A DNA stretch of 17,227 nucleotides from Spirogloea muscicola (Eukaryota; Streptophyta; Zygnematophyceae; Spirogloeales; Spirogloeaceae): the NCBI GenBank assembly GCA_009602725.1, contig WELB01000300.1, positions 116,379-133,605 of the forward strand, given 5' to 3'. The notes under the pieces are model-generated. The model had not been told where the DNA came from. It ran no database searches and worked only from the letters and a program-made list of their open reading frames with translations. Position numbers and translations under genes: made by a program. Position 1 is the first letter of the stretch. Every line of letters starts with the position of its first letter. Below are positions 1 through 8,230 of the stretch, one piece after another.

Positions 1-82
1 CGCCGCCTTCGCCGCGCCGCCGCCTTCGCCGCCGCCGCTGCCGCCGCCGCCGTGTGCCCGCCGCCATCGCCGACGGGCTGCC
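1..82 (+). promoter_or_regulatory. GCC-rich 5' leader of the CBP20 gene
   Basis: These bases are almost pure GCC/TTC trinucleotide repeat and lead into the CBP20 start codon at 83. I see no recognisable promoter element. The stretch is most simply the 5' untranslated leader or a microsatellite in it. Any upstream promoter lies outside the window. Confidence 0.4.
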
Positions 83-2045
83 ATGGCGCGCCTCTTCAAG
101 GTCCCCGCCACCCTCATCCTGATTTCGCTGCGCACCGGGAGTGCGGGCCACCGCCGAGCCCTGCTCGACGGCGGCGTGCTCACTGCGGCACGCCAGCCGG
201 CGCGGGCAGGCGCGGGAGCCCATCTCGGCGTACAAGGACCGCCACTTCCATGGCGACCAGGCGGCGTTCGAGGCGGCGCTGCGCGCGTCCACGACGGTGT
301 ACGTCGGGAACCTGTCCTTCTACACCACGGAGGAGCAGGTGTACGAGGTGTTCTCGCGCACTGGGGAGATCCGGCGCATCATCATGGGCCTGGACAAGAA
401 CTCCATGACGCCCTGCGGCTTCTGCTTCGTCCAGTGAGCCACTGCGCCGCCCCCCACCCTGCCAGAGGCAATGCACTCTGCCGCTTCCCACGACCGTGCG
501 AGGGGCTCACCACCTGTCAAGCTCAGCCCTCTTGCTTATGGGCCGAGCCGCCGTTCGGTGCCTCGCCAGGTACTACTCACGAGAGGACACAGAGGACGCA
601 GTCAAGTACATCAGCGGCACGATCCTGGACGACCGCCCCATCCGCGTGGACTTCGACTGGGGCTTCGAGGATGGCCGACAATGGGGCAGGGGTCGCCATG
701 GAGGCCAGGTACGCCCTGCTGCAGTCATCAAGCCTGTCCCAGGCAGATTTTCTTGGATGGTCGATCTGCTCCTGAGCTACTTGAGCTCCTTGCCAAATGC
801 CCAAGTTGGACCTATCCAGGTTTCGGACTGCTTCAAATGCTTCAGAGGTACAGGGTCTGCACCTTGCCCTCCTTCAAAGGGCCAGGCGCATCCTCTAGGC
901 TGGTATGCCTGTGAGGCAGCGTCAGGGGGAGCCTGAGCTGAGCTGCTCAGCGGCATGCTGTGTGATCTGCTGCGCAATGGCCAGGTCCGCGATGAGTATA
1001 GGACTGACTACGACCCAGATATCTTCTCCATTGTGCCGCCTTTCTTTCTCTCCGGAGTGTTCAGATTGACTTCAGCCGCTCACCTACGTTGTCAACTGAA
1101 GGGAGCTGCATTGTCCCACCTTCATTTGCTGCTACTTCCGCCTGTCTCCTCATCTGTGTGTACTGTCTCTCATCTCCTTGACTTGGCAAGATGGACACGC
1201 AGGGGAGGTTACGGCAAGTTGGTACAGAAAGAGCTGGCAGTGCAGCCACTGTACCCATTTGACCCTTTGCAGAATGCAATGATGGCTCCCTATGCCTCTT
1301 TCCCTCAGCAGATTCCTTGTAAGCATCACTGTCTTGACGTACATGCCTTTTTCATCTTGCTCCACTTGCCTCAGTTCATAGTTGCACATACCTACTGAGA
1401 CTCCTGGCATTTGAGAGTGGTTGACCAGTAGCTCCTTGTTACAACCTACTAGGCAGCACCTCTATGCTCTTAAGGAAGTCATTCCACTGCTGCCAGCATG
1501 TGGCTGCCATACAGGTACTCATGATCGGTGATGCAACTGGGTGTGCAGATGGTGGAAGACAAGGCACAGGTGGCTACAGTGGTCACCCGGGTCAAAGAGG
1601 TCCAGCCAAATTCTTCACATTTGCTGCTTGGCTCTGCGGAAGCAATCAATTCTGGACTGGTCAATAACAGCAATCGCCCTCTACTGGAAGAATCTTTCGC
1701 TCAATCATGTAGCATGCTTGATATTCTGGGGAATGTTCCATGCCAACAGGTCCCAAACGACAACGAAGGCATCGTGAGGACGATGTGCAACGAGAAGCTG
1801 CTCTGCAGAAGCCTGTCGACACTGGGGCAGTACCGGTGAGACAATGCATGAGTCTTTGTCAGTCACACAGGCCTTTTTCTGTGTCCCCTGGCGTGGGGTA
1901 AGTGTCCCCCAGTATGATCAATCTGCAGTACAAGCCTGGCATGCTTGCTCCTTCAGGCAGGCGTTTGATGCATGTGCAGGAGAAGAATCCACGTTTCCGG
2001 GAACGAGACAATGAGTCAGACGATGAGGCGGGCGGCAACTCCTGA
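83..2045 (+). CDS. CBP20: Nuclear cap-binding protein subunit 2 (CBP20), eight exons, 245 aa
   Basis: CBP20 pairs with CBP80 in the nucleus to bind the m7G cap of RNA polymerase II transcripts, acting in splicing, export and microRNA processing. Exons: 83-100, 210-433, 570-708, 985-1018, 1199-1318, 1549-1599, 1750-1835, 1980-2045 (738 nt, all phases agree). Residues 35-113 form the RRM, with RNP2 as VYVGNL (36-41) and RNP1 as CGFCFVQY (75-82). The cap-contacting elements are present: Tyr14 in SAYKDRHF, Tyr37, DFD at 108-110 and [14 protein letters not shown] at 120-133. Then follow the CBP20 signature [13 protein letters not shown] and a charged plant-type tail (KRQRRHRED, then a short acidic end). 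Length is near the plant protein and longer than the 156-aa human one. The first exon codes only MARLFK. The gene is convergent with DEN1. Exons 1-5 are certain by conservation; exons 6-8 rest on phase, composition and splice signals. Confidence 0.93.
1019..1198 (+). other. U12-type AT-AC intron (CBP20 intron 4)
   Basis: The intron begins ATATCTTC, matching the minor-spliceosome 5' consensus ATATCCTT at six of eight positions, and ends GACAC. At 1175-1183 it has TCCTTGACT, a near-perfect U12 branch site; the branch A at 1181 is 17 bases from the AC end. Splicing here splits a Gly codon after its first base and restores the invariant TDYDP-GRGGYGK sequence of the family. No GT-AG pair does this: the only GT nearby (in GATGAGTATAGG) would delete conserved residues, and the AG at 1201-1202 leaves the wrong phase. 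Confidence 0.88.
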
Positions 2046-2367
2046 GAAAAGTCCCCTTTCTGGTCAAACACTTGCACAGCCTCATTATGCAAACTGGTCG
2101 GTGACCTCTTGCATCATGGCAAGCGGTGACACAGAGCACTGACACAGAGCAGGGCTTGTACTCTGTCATGAGGAAGGTATGCCAGCATAGATTGCTGGAC
2201 CTTTCAAATCAGCAGGGACAGGACCAGAATGTTTGCCTGTATGGGAGTGCAGCTCACGGTAACCTACAACCTCACTATGATTTTCACTATACATGGAAAA
2301 TTGAGGTGCCGCTCTCCTGTTTGGCACGCCCATTTGCCTGCACCTGGCAACTATCATATGTGCCGGG
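2046..2367. other. Convergent 3' intergenic region between CBP20 and DEN1
   Basis: The two genes end tail to tail 322 bases apart, so this stretch should hold both 3' untranslated regions and polyadenylation sites. I see no conserved coding frame, RNA gene or repeat in it, and no AATAAA-type signal that I would trust. Confidence 0.5.
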
Positions 2368-3582
2368 CTATGCAACACGTTTGGCTCTCTCTTGTTGAAG
2401 CTCCTGCACGAGCTGGTAGAAGTCCTCTCTAAGGTTGCTCACACGGCCTATGAAATTACTGGTCCTCAACGTGGAGAGTGGATGCTGACCGTTAATGTGA
2501 GCTGTCACAATTGCCTCCGCCATCGCAAGCACAAAGTCTCCACATTCATACCCATTGCATTGCTGCGGAGTAAAGTCAGGGACACACAACCTCTTGGCCT
2601 GTGGGACACCTGCCAGGAGCAGGGCCAAAGGGCCGATTCGTGAGTTCTATGGGGCTGCATGAGAAGGGACCGGGTTTGCTTGCTGGGTCGAGGGGAGGCC
2701 TTGCCGCAAGTGCTGATCCACTACTCGATATCCAGCACACGAGATGAGCGGTGCCCCCAGACTGGGGCACATTGCTGTGGGCTTGTACCCACCAACACGT
2801 CACCTAGAAATGGCGCAATGACATCGACCAGGGCTTGCGCAGGCAGTCGATTAGCATCACCAAGGCTATCCAAGTGCGTGAACGCCCCGTCTAGTCTGCT
2901 CAGGCCAACAATGTGCTGCACGCGAGTGAGCAAAGCGGAGCCTGCAAGTGCTCGAGTGCAGCAGGCGAACATGCAGATGAGGTGCAAGGACTGTGTATTA
3001 CGGAGTGCCACCGCAACCCTGCCAAGCCACGTAGTAGCTCTGCTATGGCCGTTTCTGTGGGCAACCATTGGATATGTTGCAATCAGGGCCGTACATCAAC
3101 GGTCACCTGTTCACCTGTAGTACATGAGCAAGCTCCAGTGCGTGCCTCCTTCAGGGACATCCGGTTCGTCGTTATCGTTCACAGGGAAGAGCACCAGCTG
3201 CGGATGCGGTGAGCTTCCTTCAGCGTGCACAGACCGGCTCAGGACAGCTCGGGCAGGCGGCGCAGGTCGATGCACAGCAGGCTGAAGGCGAGACCCGGGG
3301 GCGGGCTGGGCGGCGCCGGGCACGCACGTCGCGGCTCGGGAGGTGGAGCGCGGAGGCGGCGGCGCGGAGGTCGGAGGCGTCGCGGCAGAGGCGCAGCCAG
3401 GCGGCGACGGCGGGCGCGACGAGGAGGACGGCGGGGGCGGCGGCGCTCAGCTGGAGGCGCTGGAGGTAGAGGGCGAGCAGGGCGTCGTTGAGCCACGCGG
3501 GCGGGCGCGAGCGCAGCAGCGCCACGTCGCGCGCGCGCACGGCGGCGTCGCCCACGCTGGCCACCACGCCGCCGTCGCGCAT
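2368..3582 (-). CDS. DEN1: NEDD8-specific cysteine protease DEN1 (NEDP1/SENP8), four exons, 223 aa
   Basis: A C48-family (Ulp1-fold) peptidase that trims the NEDD8/RUB1 precursor and removes it from non-cullin targets. Exons in order of translation: 3582-3328, 3197-3115, 2895-2804, 2609-2368 (672 nt with stop, all phases consistent). Length is close to the 212-aa human enzyme. Residues 17-45 carry the opening ARDVALLRSRPPAWLNDALL, as in SENP8. The catalytic triad is His105 (GGTHWSLL), Asp122 (THLDSLG) and Cys166 (NGYECGDF), with oxyanion Gln160 in TPQQ, at the same spacing as human H102/D119/C163/Q157. The residue before the nucleophile is Glu where most relatives have Asp. EGGTHWSLLMYYR favours DEN1 over SUMO proteases, which usually have a much longer N-terminal region. 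All introns are GT-AG (194, 219 and 130 bases). The start is the ATG at 3582, which gives the expected short N-terminus. Confidence 0.93.
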
Positions 3583-3810
3583 GGCTGGCCGGCCGCGGGA
3601 GGTGGTAGACAGCGGCTGCGGAAGTCCCCGGGCGGCTGTGCGGGCCAGGCGAAAATGAAAGTGAATGCGGCTGCTGATGTTAAAGAATCGGCTGGAGATG
3701 CCAGCCAGATGCATACAGGTGTTCATGACGGAGCCAAAGGGTAGGCAGACAGGGCGCCCTCAATACCCCAGTGTCAGCAGTAGGAAGTCAGATGAGCTGT
3801 GCTTGCTTTT
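3583..3810. promoter_or_regulatory. Upstream region of DEN1
   Basis: These 228 bases separate the DEN1 start from the first retrotransposon fragment and must include its 5' leader and core promoter. No TATA box, other motif or coding sequence could be recognised. EF-P points the other way on the far side of the repeat cluster, so the two genes may once have shared a divergent promoter region; that is inference from gene order only. Confidence 0.3.
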
Positions 3811-3855
3811 CTTAGCGCTTCCCCTGGCCCCCCTTCTCGTACTTTGTTCATTCTT
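3811..3855 (+). mobile_element. LINE 3' UTR fragment
   Basis: The run from CTTAGCGCTTCCCCTGG to GTTCATTCTT is nearly identical to 11036-11077 in the 3' tail of the LINE copy beside EF-P. It stops exactly where that tail would go on to the GGGCTGG hairpin. Here the sequence switches to the small repeat at 3862-3935, so the tail is broken. Confidence 0.7.
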
Positions 3856-3861
3856 GCCAAG

Positions 3862-3935
3862 GAGAGAAGGCGCGCGGGGCGCATGAATTGAAAGGGAGGC
3901 CAATTCAAGCCAATACATTGTTCAGGCAGAGTCGA
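3862..3935 (-). repeat. Small dispersed repeat R1, copy a (inverted)
   Basis: Inverted copy of the element at 4270-4352, almost base for base from GAGAGAAGGCGCGCGGGG to CAGAGTCGA. It has no coding potential of its own and lies between a LINE tail fragment and the 111-bp tandem repeats. Confidence 0.8.
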
Positions 3936-3975
3936 GTGCAGACTAAACAATGCTACATAATACGGAGACCTAAGG

Positions 3976-4494
3976 CCAAGGCCGTCAGCAACTTTTCCGG
4001 CCCTCCTTCCCCCCTCCGCCATTCCTCCCGCCACTGCTGCTGCCCTCCTCCTCGAGCGACTTCAGACGTGGACGCAGGACTGGTTGCCAAGGCCGTCATC
4101 AACTCTTCCGGCCATCCTTCCCCCCTCCGCCATCCCTCCCGCCACTGCTGCTGCCCTCTTCCTCGAGCGGCTTCAGACGTGGACGCAGGACTGGTTGCCA
4201 AGGCCGTCATCAACTTTGCCTGCCCTCCTTCCCCCCTCCGCCATCCCTCCTGCCGCTGCTGCTGCCCTCCTCTTCGACTCTGCCTGAACAATGTATTGGC
4301 TTGAATTGGCCTCCCTTTCAATTCATGCGCCCCGCGCGCCTTCTCTCTTCGAGCGGCTTCAGACGGGGTCGTAGGACTGGTTGCCAAGGCCGTGATCACC
4401 TTTCGGGCCCTCATTACCACCCCTGTCATCCCTTCTGCCACTGCTGCTGCCCCACTCACCCCGCAGCTCCAGCAGTGGTCGTTTGATGGGTCAA
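3976..4494 (+). repeat. 111-bp tandem repeat array, three good units plus a diverged fourth
   Basis: Units start with CCAAGGCCGTC at 3976, 4087 and 4198 (period exactly 111 bases), with a diverged fourth from 4384. Each carries a pyrimidine-rich stretch (CCTTCCCCCCTCCGCCAT), CACTGCTGCTGCCCTC and CGAGCGGCTTCAGACGTGGACG. The third unit is interrupted by a 75-base insertion. Because 111 is 37 codons and 75 is 25 codons, long frames stay open on both strands, but the translation is repetitive, matches no family I know and has no flanking gene features. Confidence 0.85.
4270..4352 (+). mobile_element. Small dispersed repeat R1, copy b, with 8-bp target duplication
   Basis: A 67-base element (4278-4344) interrupts the third 111-bp unit and is flanked by CTCTTCGA at 4270-4277 and 4345-4352. 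Units 1 and 2 are the empty site, so the insertion of 75 bases (element plus one duplicated target) is directly visible. The element lacks terminal inverted repeats and coding capacity. It could be a severely 5'-truncated LINE, a SINE or a small non-autonomous element. Confidence 0.8.
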
Positions 4495-4525
4495 CAAGGC
4501 CCCCTTATCTTTGCGCTAGTTTTTG

Positions 4526-4630
4526 TCTGAACAATGTATTGGCTTGAATTGGCCTCGTTTTGATTTCATGCGCACTGCGCGCCTTCTCTCTTTTGGGCTG
4601 GCTTGTCCAGCCCCTCTCCGAAGAAGAAAG
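4526..4630 (+). mobile_element. R1 repeat copy c joined to a LINE 3' hairpin tail
   Basis: Bases 4526-4590 match R1 with several substitutions, then run straight into a LINE tail at 4591. That tail has a perfect hairpin at 4595-4613 (GGGCTGG, loop CTTGT, CCAGCCC). The direct join suggests that R1 is either part of one LINE subfamily's 3' region or a frequent nested insertion in it. Confidence 0.65.
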
Positions 4631-4639
4631 GGCCAGGGG

Positions 4640-5530
4640 GTAAAAGGTACCACCCGCCGTGGTCCTTGTACTTGTGCAGCTTCTTCCGTTCGGCCACCTT
4701 CACAGCATAGCCGGTCTCAGAAGTAATGGGGCCCTTCGTCCGCAGCCCTTGCCCACATTGGGGTTACCACTTCTTCGTCCGGAAGCTGTCGGTGAGGACA
4801 ATGTCCATGAGGAGCCGCTTGCCACCTCCCAGGGGGACGCCGACCAGATCGACACGCCTCGTCCGAGGGACCCCATTGCGGAGTTGGATGGGCATCACCC
4901 CAGTGCTCTACATGCCACTTGATATCTCACCTCCTTGACGATGCCATACATGGCGTCACGTAGGAGGTTGTGGGAGCCCGTGCGCTCACTGCCTTTTGCA
5001 CACCTGAGCATGTGGTCACCCATGAGCAATGCATCATGCTCAATAAGGCCACATTCACATTGGGTCACCCCTGCCAAGCACAGGGATGGTAAGCCAAGGC
5101 GGCGGCGCATAGCATCGCAAAACAAAGCATTTTCCATCCGCAAGCCCGCATGCAAAGGCAAAGCGCGGAGCCACTCAGACGCTCCCAGAGACGAAACAGA
5201 TAGGAGCCGAGCCTGGCCTCGAGCATCCCCTTGGAGGAGACTCCGGAGATGCTCCAGTGGTTGCTCGTCTGCAGCACGGGAAAACCGCGATTGAGCCTTA
5301 ATATCAGAAACGCCAGCCCAGGCAGCAAAACTAACAGGCTCATTCACCAGAGGCGGGTATGCGGCAAAGAGGTCCTGTTGGCATGCTTTGAGAGTCACTT
5401 GGAAAGGCGAGAAGAAAGCGAGAGCATGCAGGCAGAGGTTGGAAGGGATGCGGCTGTGAGACCAAACGAGCGGCTGTGACCGCCAGCCAGGTGCTTTTGG
5501 AGAAGCAGCATGCAGAGAGATGTTCATCAC
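4640..5530 (-). pseudogene. Broken LINE reverse transcriptase C-terminus
   Basis: The frame read from 5530 to 4895 parallels the C-terminal half of the main LINE ORF: PFQVTL and the AAYPP block, ARGQARLLSVSSLGASEWL, then the zinc-knuckle region CECG...HMLRCAKGSERTGSHNLLRDAM. Near 4912 it shifts by one base into another frame that continues with TGVMPIQL, TRRVDLVGVPLGGGKRLLMD and TDSFR, the endonuclease-like part. It is further split by a 30-base insertion at 4743-4772, after which KGPITSETGYAVKVAE and KYKDH follow. The 5' part of the reverse transcriptase is absent. This is a dead fragment of a second, diverged subfamily. Confidence 0.85.
4734..4781 (+). mobile_element. 30-base solo LINE 3' end with 9-bp target duplication
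   Basis: CTTCGTCCG occurs at 4734-4742 and 4773-4781, enclosing 30 bases (CAGCCCTTGCC...CCACTT). Related fragments at about 7912 and 8157 show the uninterrupted site, so this is a real insertion. The 30 bases match the extreme 3' end of the LINE inserted at 6105-6414, making this an extremely short 5'-truncated copy. Confidence 0.75.
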
Positions 5531-5885
5531 TACACTGGCGAAGCCTCGTGCCGGGCAAACAGGACATCACGTGTGTTTGAAACAAACGAAGGCCAAATGC
5601 CAAAGTCCAAAGGCAAGCACATCACGTACATAACCTACAGCAGATTGACCCGCTCAGTAACCACGGGTCCATACATAAAGGTCGCTAGTCGATGCCTTCA
5701 TACTAGATGGCAGATACGAAGCTCTTTTGCTAACAACTAAAGCTCGCCCAGCTTTCTGGTGCAAAGCATAGCCTGAGCACGCTGCAAACAGGCTGAAACT
5801 CGTCGTCGCAAGAACGACAGATATGCAGCTGGCAGGCCCATCTCAGCCGGATACACATCTGCATGTCGTGCGTAGCCTAGATTGC
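5531..5885 (-). pseudogene. LINE C-terminal remnant, subfamily 2, with its 3' UTR
   Basis: Read on the minus strand, 5880-5645 matches the last part of the plus-strand copy at about 6770-6962, including LRRRVSACLQRAQA and an end corresponding to SDLYVLTRGY. Several frameshifts are present. After the stop comes ACTGAGCGGGTCAATCTG, like the 3' UTR at 6960-6980. No reverse transcriptase core remains. Confidence 0.7.
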
Positions 5886-5889
5886 GCGC

Positions 5890-6962
5890 AAGGGGGCGAG
5901 CGGCTCACATGATCTCCTGCGCGATGGTATGCAGGGGGTGTTTATGGAGGCGGGCTTCAAGGTGGCGGTGGAGAACGCCTCGGTGATGCCAATCAAGCTG
6001 GGCGCGAACGGCCAGCCCCATACTCGCCGCGCCGACCTGGTCGCCATCCCGCCCGGCGGCGGTTCCCGCATCGCCGACGTGGTGACAACTGACTGCTTCG
6101 ACTCGAAGAAGTGGCACTCCCAACGGGGGCAGGGCTGCGAAAAGAAGAAAGTGCTCGCCCATTGAGAATAGGGGCTGGAACAACCAGCCCGAAAAAGAAT
6201 GAACAGAGTACGAGAAGGGGGCCAGGGGAAGCGCTAAGTAACAGAAACAAAGCTGCTACGAGACACTGCGAAAAGCCAGCCCAAAAAGAATTGACCAAGG
6301 TTTGGAGGGGCCTACAAGCGATTAGCAGCTACAAAGGGGCCGGAAGATGCTGTCAGGACAGGGGGAGGATGGATTACTCAGTAGGTACGAGTGAGTAGCC
6401 TCAGATCCGACAGACTTCGACTCCGCCAATCCCACCAGGTCGGCGTCGTTTGCAGGGCATGCGGTCGGCCTGGCGGCCCGGAGTAAAGAGCGAAAATATG
6501 CCGACCACCGGTTGGTGACAATTCGCGGGCCTGGCGATTGACGTTCACGGGGCTTTCTTCTTCTTTTCGGCAGCGGCTGGCTGGATCTCCTCCAGCGGCT
6601 TGCCCGTCAGGCCATTGACCGGCGGCCGGGTCTGCCAGGGGCGCTGCCCGGCTTCAACGCTGCCGGTTCGTTAGCCCAGGTCTTCCACATGCTCCTGGCG
6701 GTATCCTCTTCCGCTTCCACACACATTGCTGGCCACGCAGTGGGAGGTGCTGAGCAGAAAAAGCTCCGACACTACTCAGTGTCCGGCAGCCTATCTGTCA
6801 TTTCTGCGACGTCGAGTGTCAACCTGTCTGCAACGAGCTCAGGCGTATGCTCTGCATCAGAAAGCTGGTCGAGCCTTAGCTGCTGGCACAAGAGCTAGTC
6901 AATTGCCATCCGGTATTCGAGCGTCAGCTAGCGACCTCTATGTGCTGACTCGTGGTTACTGA
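5890..6962 (+). pseudogene. LINE reverse transcriptase C-terminus split by a younger LINE insertion
   Basis: The fragment opens with HDLLRDGMQGVFMEAGF, followed by SVMPIKLG, TRRADLVAIPPGGGSR and DVVTTDCFDS, matching the endonuclease-like part of the main LINE ORF. The frame is cut at 6104 by a 310-base insertion and resumes at 6415 with FDSANPTRSASFAGHAVG, then SGWLDLLQRLARQAI, AAGSLAQVFHMLLAVS and finally SDLYVLTRGY with a stop at 6960-6962. Dropping the insertion and one target copy restores the frame at the junction, but a further stop and frameshifts lie downstream. It is therefore a dead 5'-truncated copy. Confidence 0.85.
6096..6423 (-). mobile_element. 310-base 5'-truncated LINE with 9-bp target duplication
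   Basis: CTTCGACTC occurs at 6096-6104 and 6415-6423 and flanks a minus-strand LINE tail. Read on the minus strand, it begins with the last RT codons (SDLRLL then a stop, near 6405-6378), then carries the 3' UTR with the hairpin at 6172-6190 (GGGCTGG, AACAA, CCAGCCC) and ends in ...CCACTTCTTC. Bases 6145-6275 are nearly identical to the tail at about 11000-11127 in inverted orientation, so this copy is young. Confidence 0.85.
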
Positions 6963-7345
6963 GCGGGTCAGCTTAGCAGCAGGTGACGTACATTTGTCCA
7001 ATGTGCTTGCCTTTGTACTTGGCCACACATGGCCTCCCCATCTCTTAATATACGCGCATTTTCCTGGCGGTATCGTTCCATCGATCCCTCGGGTGCCGGC
7101 CGCGCAATCGCGGCTGCTTCTGGGTCGCGTCTGAATGCATCTTTTCCTGCTTCGAGCTACTCCGACCTGATCTTGCTCACCCGTGGGTATTGAGCTTCCG
7201 GTGTTTTCGTCGTGTTTTATTGTCTAGCTGCCTAGCTGTGTGTTTTTTTAGGCTTTTGACATTGTCCATTCTTCTGGGCTGGCTTTGCTGGCCCCCTTTC
7301 CTATGGGCGAGCACTTTCTTGCTCACGCCGTCCACACGCGAGCAG
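6963..7345 (+). mobile_element. LINE subfamily-2 3' UTR followed by another truncated LINE tail
   Basis: After the stop at 6962 the 3' UTR (GCGGGTCAGCTTAGCAGCAGGTGACGTAC and on) resembles 8477-8505 and 8650-8712. At about 7075-7193 another RT end begins, with SDLILLTRGY before the stop at 7191-7193. Its 3' UTR carries a decayed hairpin at 7276-7294 (GGGCTGG/CTGGCCC) and the conserved ATGGGCGAGCACTTTCTT. Confidence 0.7.
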
Positions 7346-7680
7346 GACATGCTCTGGCCGCCGCCTCTGGGTCTCGGCGGAGTGCCTCCTTCCCTGCAAC
7401 GAGCTACTCCGACCTGAATTGCTCACTCGAGGGTACTGAGCTTCCCTAGTGCGGTGTCGTGTTTGGTAGTGTAGTCCTTTTTCAGCACCTCTTTCTTTGG
7501 CTTTGGACATTGTCCATTCTTTTTGGGCTGGCTTTGCCAGCCCTCTTCTCTATGGACGAGCACTTCTCTCTTTCTCTGGCCCCTTCGAACTTTGTTAACT
7601 CTTCTTTCTGGGCTGGCCTCTCACAGCCACCGCCCTCTACTGGAAGCGTCTTTCCCATCTTCTGATAGACGCATGCGGTA
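7325..7680 (+). mobile_element. Truncated LINE tail with two consecutive hairpin motifs
   Basis: Bases 7335-7439 read TRAGHALAAASGS, then the RT end with a one-base defect before LLTRGY and a stop at 7437-7439. The 3' UTR has a perfect hairpin at 7525-7543 (GGGCTGG, CTTTG, CCAGCCC), then TATGGACGAGCAC. A second related GGGCTGG motif at about 7609 implies a further nested tail. Confidence 0.7.
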
Positions 7681-8075
7681 GCAGGACACAAGACCCAAAG
7701 GCACGGAGCCTTCAGGAAGTGCTGCATCTTGTTCATGGCGCCGCTGGTTAGCTTCAGAGGCAAGCAGCGAAAGTTACGAGGACCACCGACCCTCGTGATA
7801 CCCGAGGATGTCCAGGGCAAGCGGGTAGAAGGCATCCCCAACAGTGTGGTCCTTGTACTTCGGTATCTTCTTCTGCTCGGCCACCTTCATAGCAAAGCCG
7901 GCCTCAGAATCAATGGGGCTCTTCTTACGGAAGCTGTTAGTGAAGACGACGTCCATGAAGAGCCGCTTGCCACCTCCCAGTTTCAGGGGAACTCCCACCG
8001 GATCAACACGCCTTTTATAAAAGAACCCCGTTGCGGAGTTGGACGGGCATCACCCCGGTGCTCTTCGGAGCGAAT
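7655..8075 (-). pseudogene. LINE C-terminal fragment, copy 1 of a local duplication
   Basis: The minus strand reads STGVMPVQLRNGV then a stop, followed in other frames by LGGGKRLFMDVVFTNSF, SEAGFAMKVAEQKK, KYKDHTVGDAFYPLALDI and YRMRL. These follow the order of the endonuclease-like C-terminus of the main LINE. Stops and frameshifts make it non-functional. Confidence 0.8.
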
Positions 8076-8230
8076 TGAAGAATACTTGTAGAGATACTTA
8101 TAATGCTGCATCTTCTTCTGCTCGGCCACCTTCACAGCAAAGCCGGCCTCAGAACTATTGGGGCCCTTCTTACGAAAGCTGTCAGTGAGGACGACGTCCA
8201 TGAGGAGCCGCTTGCCACCTCCCAGCACGT
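8076..8230 (-). pseudogene. LINE C-terminal fragment, copy 2 of a local duplication
   Basis: The minus strand reads GGGKRLLMDVVLTDSFRKKG and SEAGFAVKVAEQKK. Bases 8109-8223 are a direct repeat of 7866-7980 at roughly 90% identity by eye, 243 bases apart, so this is either a tandem duplication or two independent insertions of one subfamily. The adjoining 8231-8410 encodes nothing I recognise. Confidence 0.75.

Noticed and set aside
1019-1202. A GT-AG solution for CBP20 intron 4
   Set aside because: The only nearby GT (in GATGAGTATAGG) would remove conserved EYRTDYDP residues, and ending the intron at the AG of ACACGCAG leaves the wrong phase for GRGGYGK.
1871-1897. Possible extra 27-nt exon in CBP20 intron 7 (after CACACAG, before GTAAGTG)
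   Set aside because: The donor is strong and the phase fits, but it would add a hydrophobic AFFCVPWRG to a charged tail with no parallel in the family. It might be an alternative exon, not the main form.
3953-4459. 168-codon minus-strand frame across the 111-bp repeats
   Set aside because: It has repetitive low-complexity translation, no recognisable domain, and reads through a mobile repeat; both strands are open for compositional reasons.
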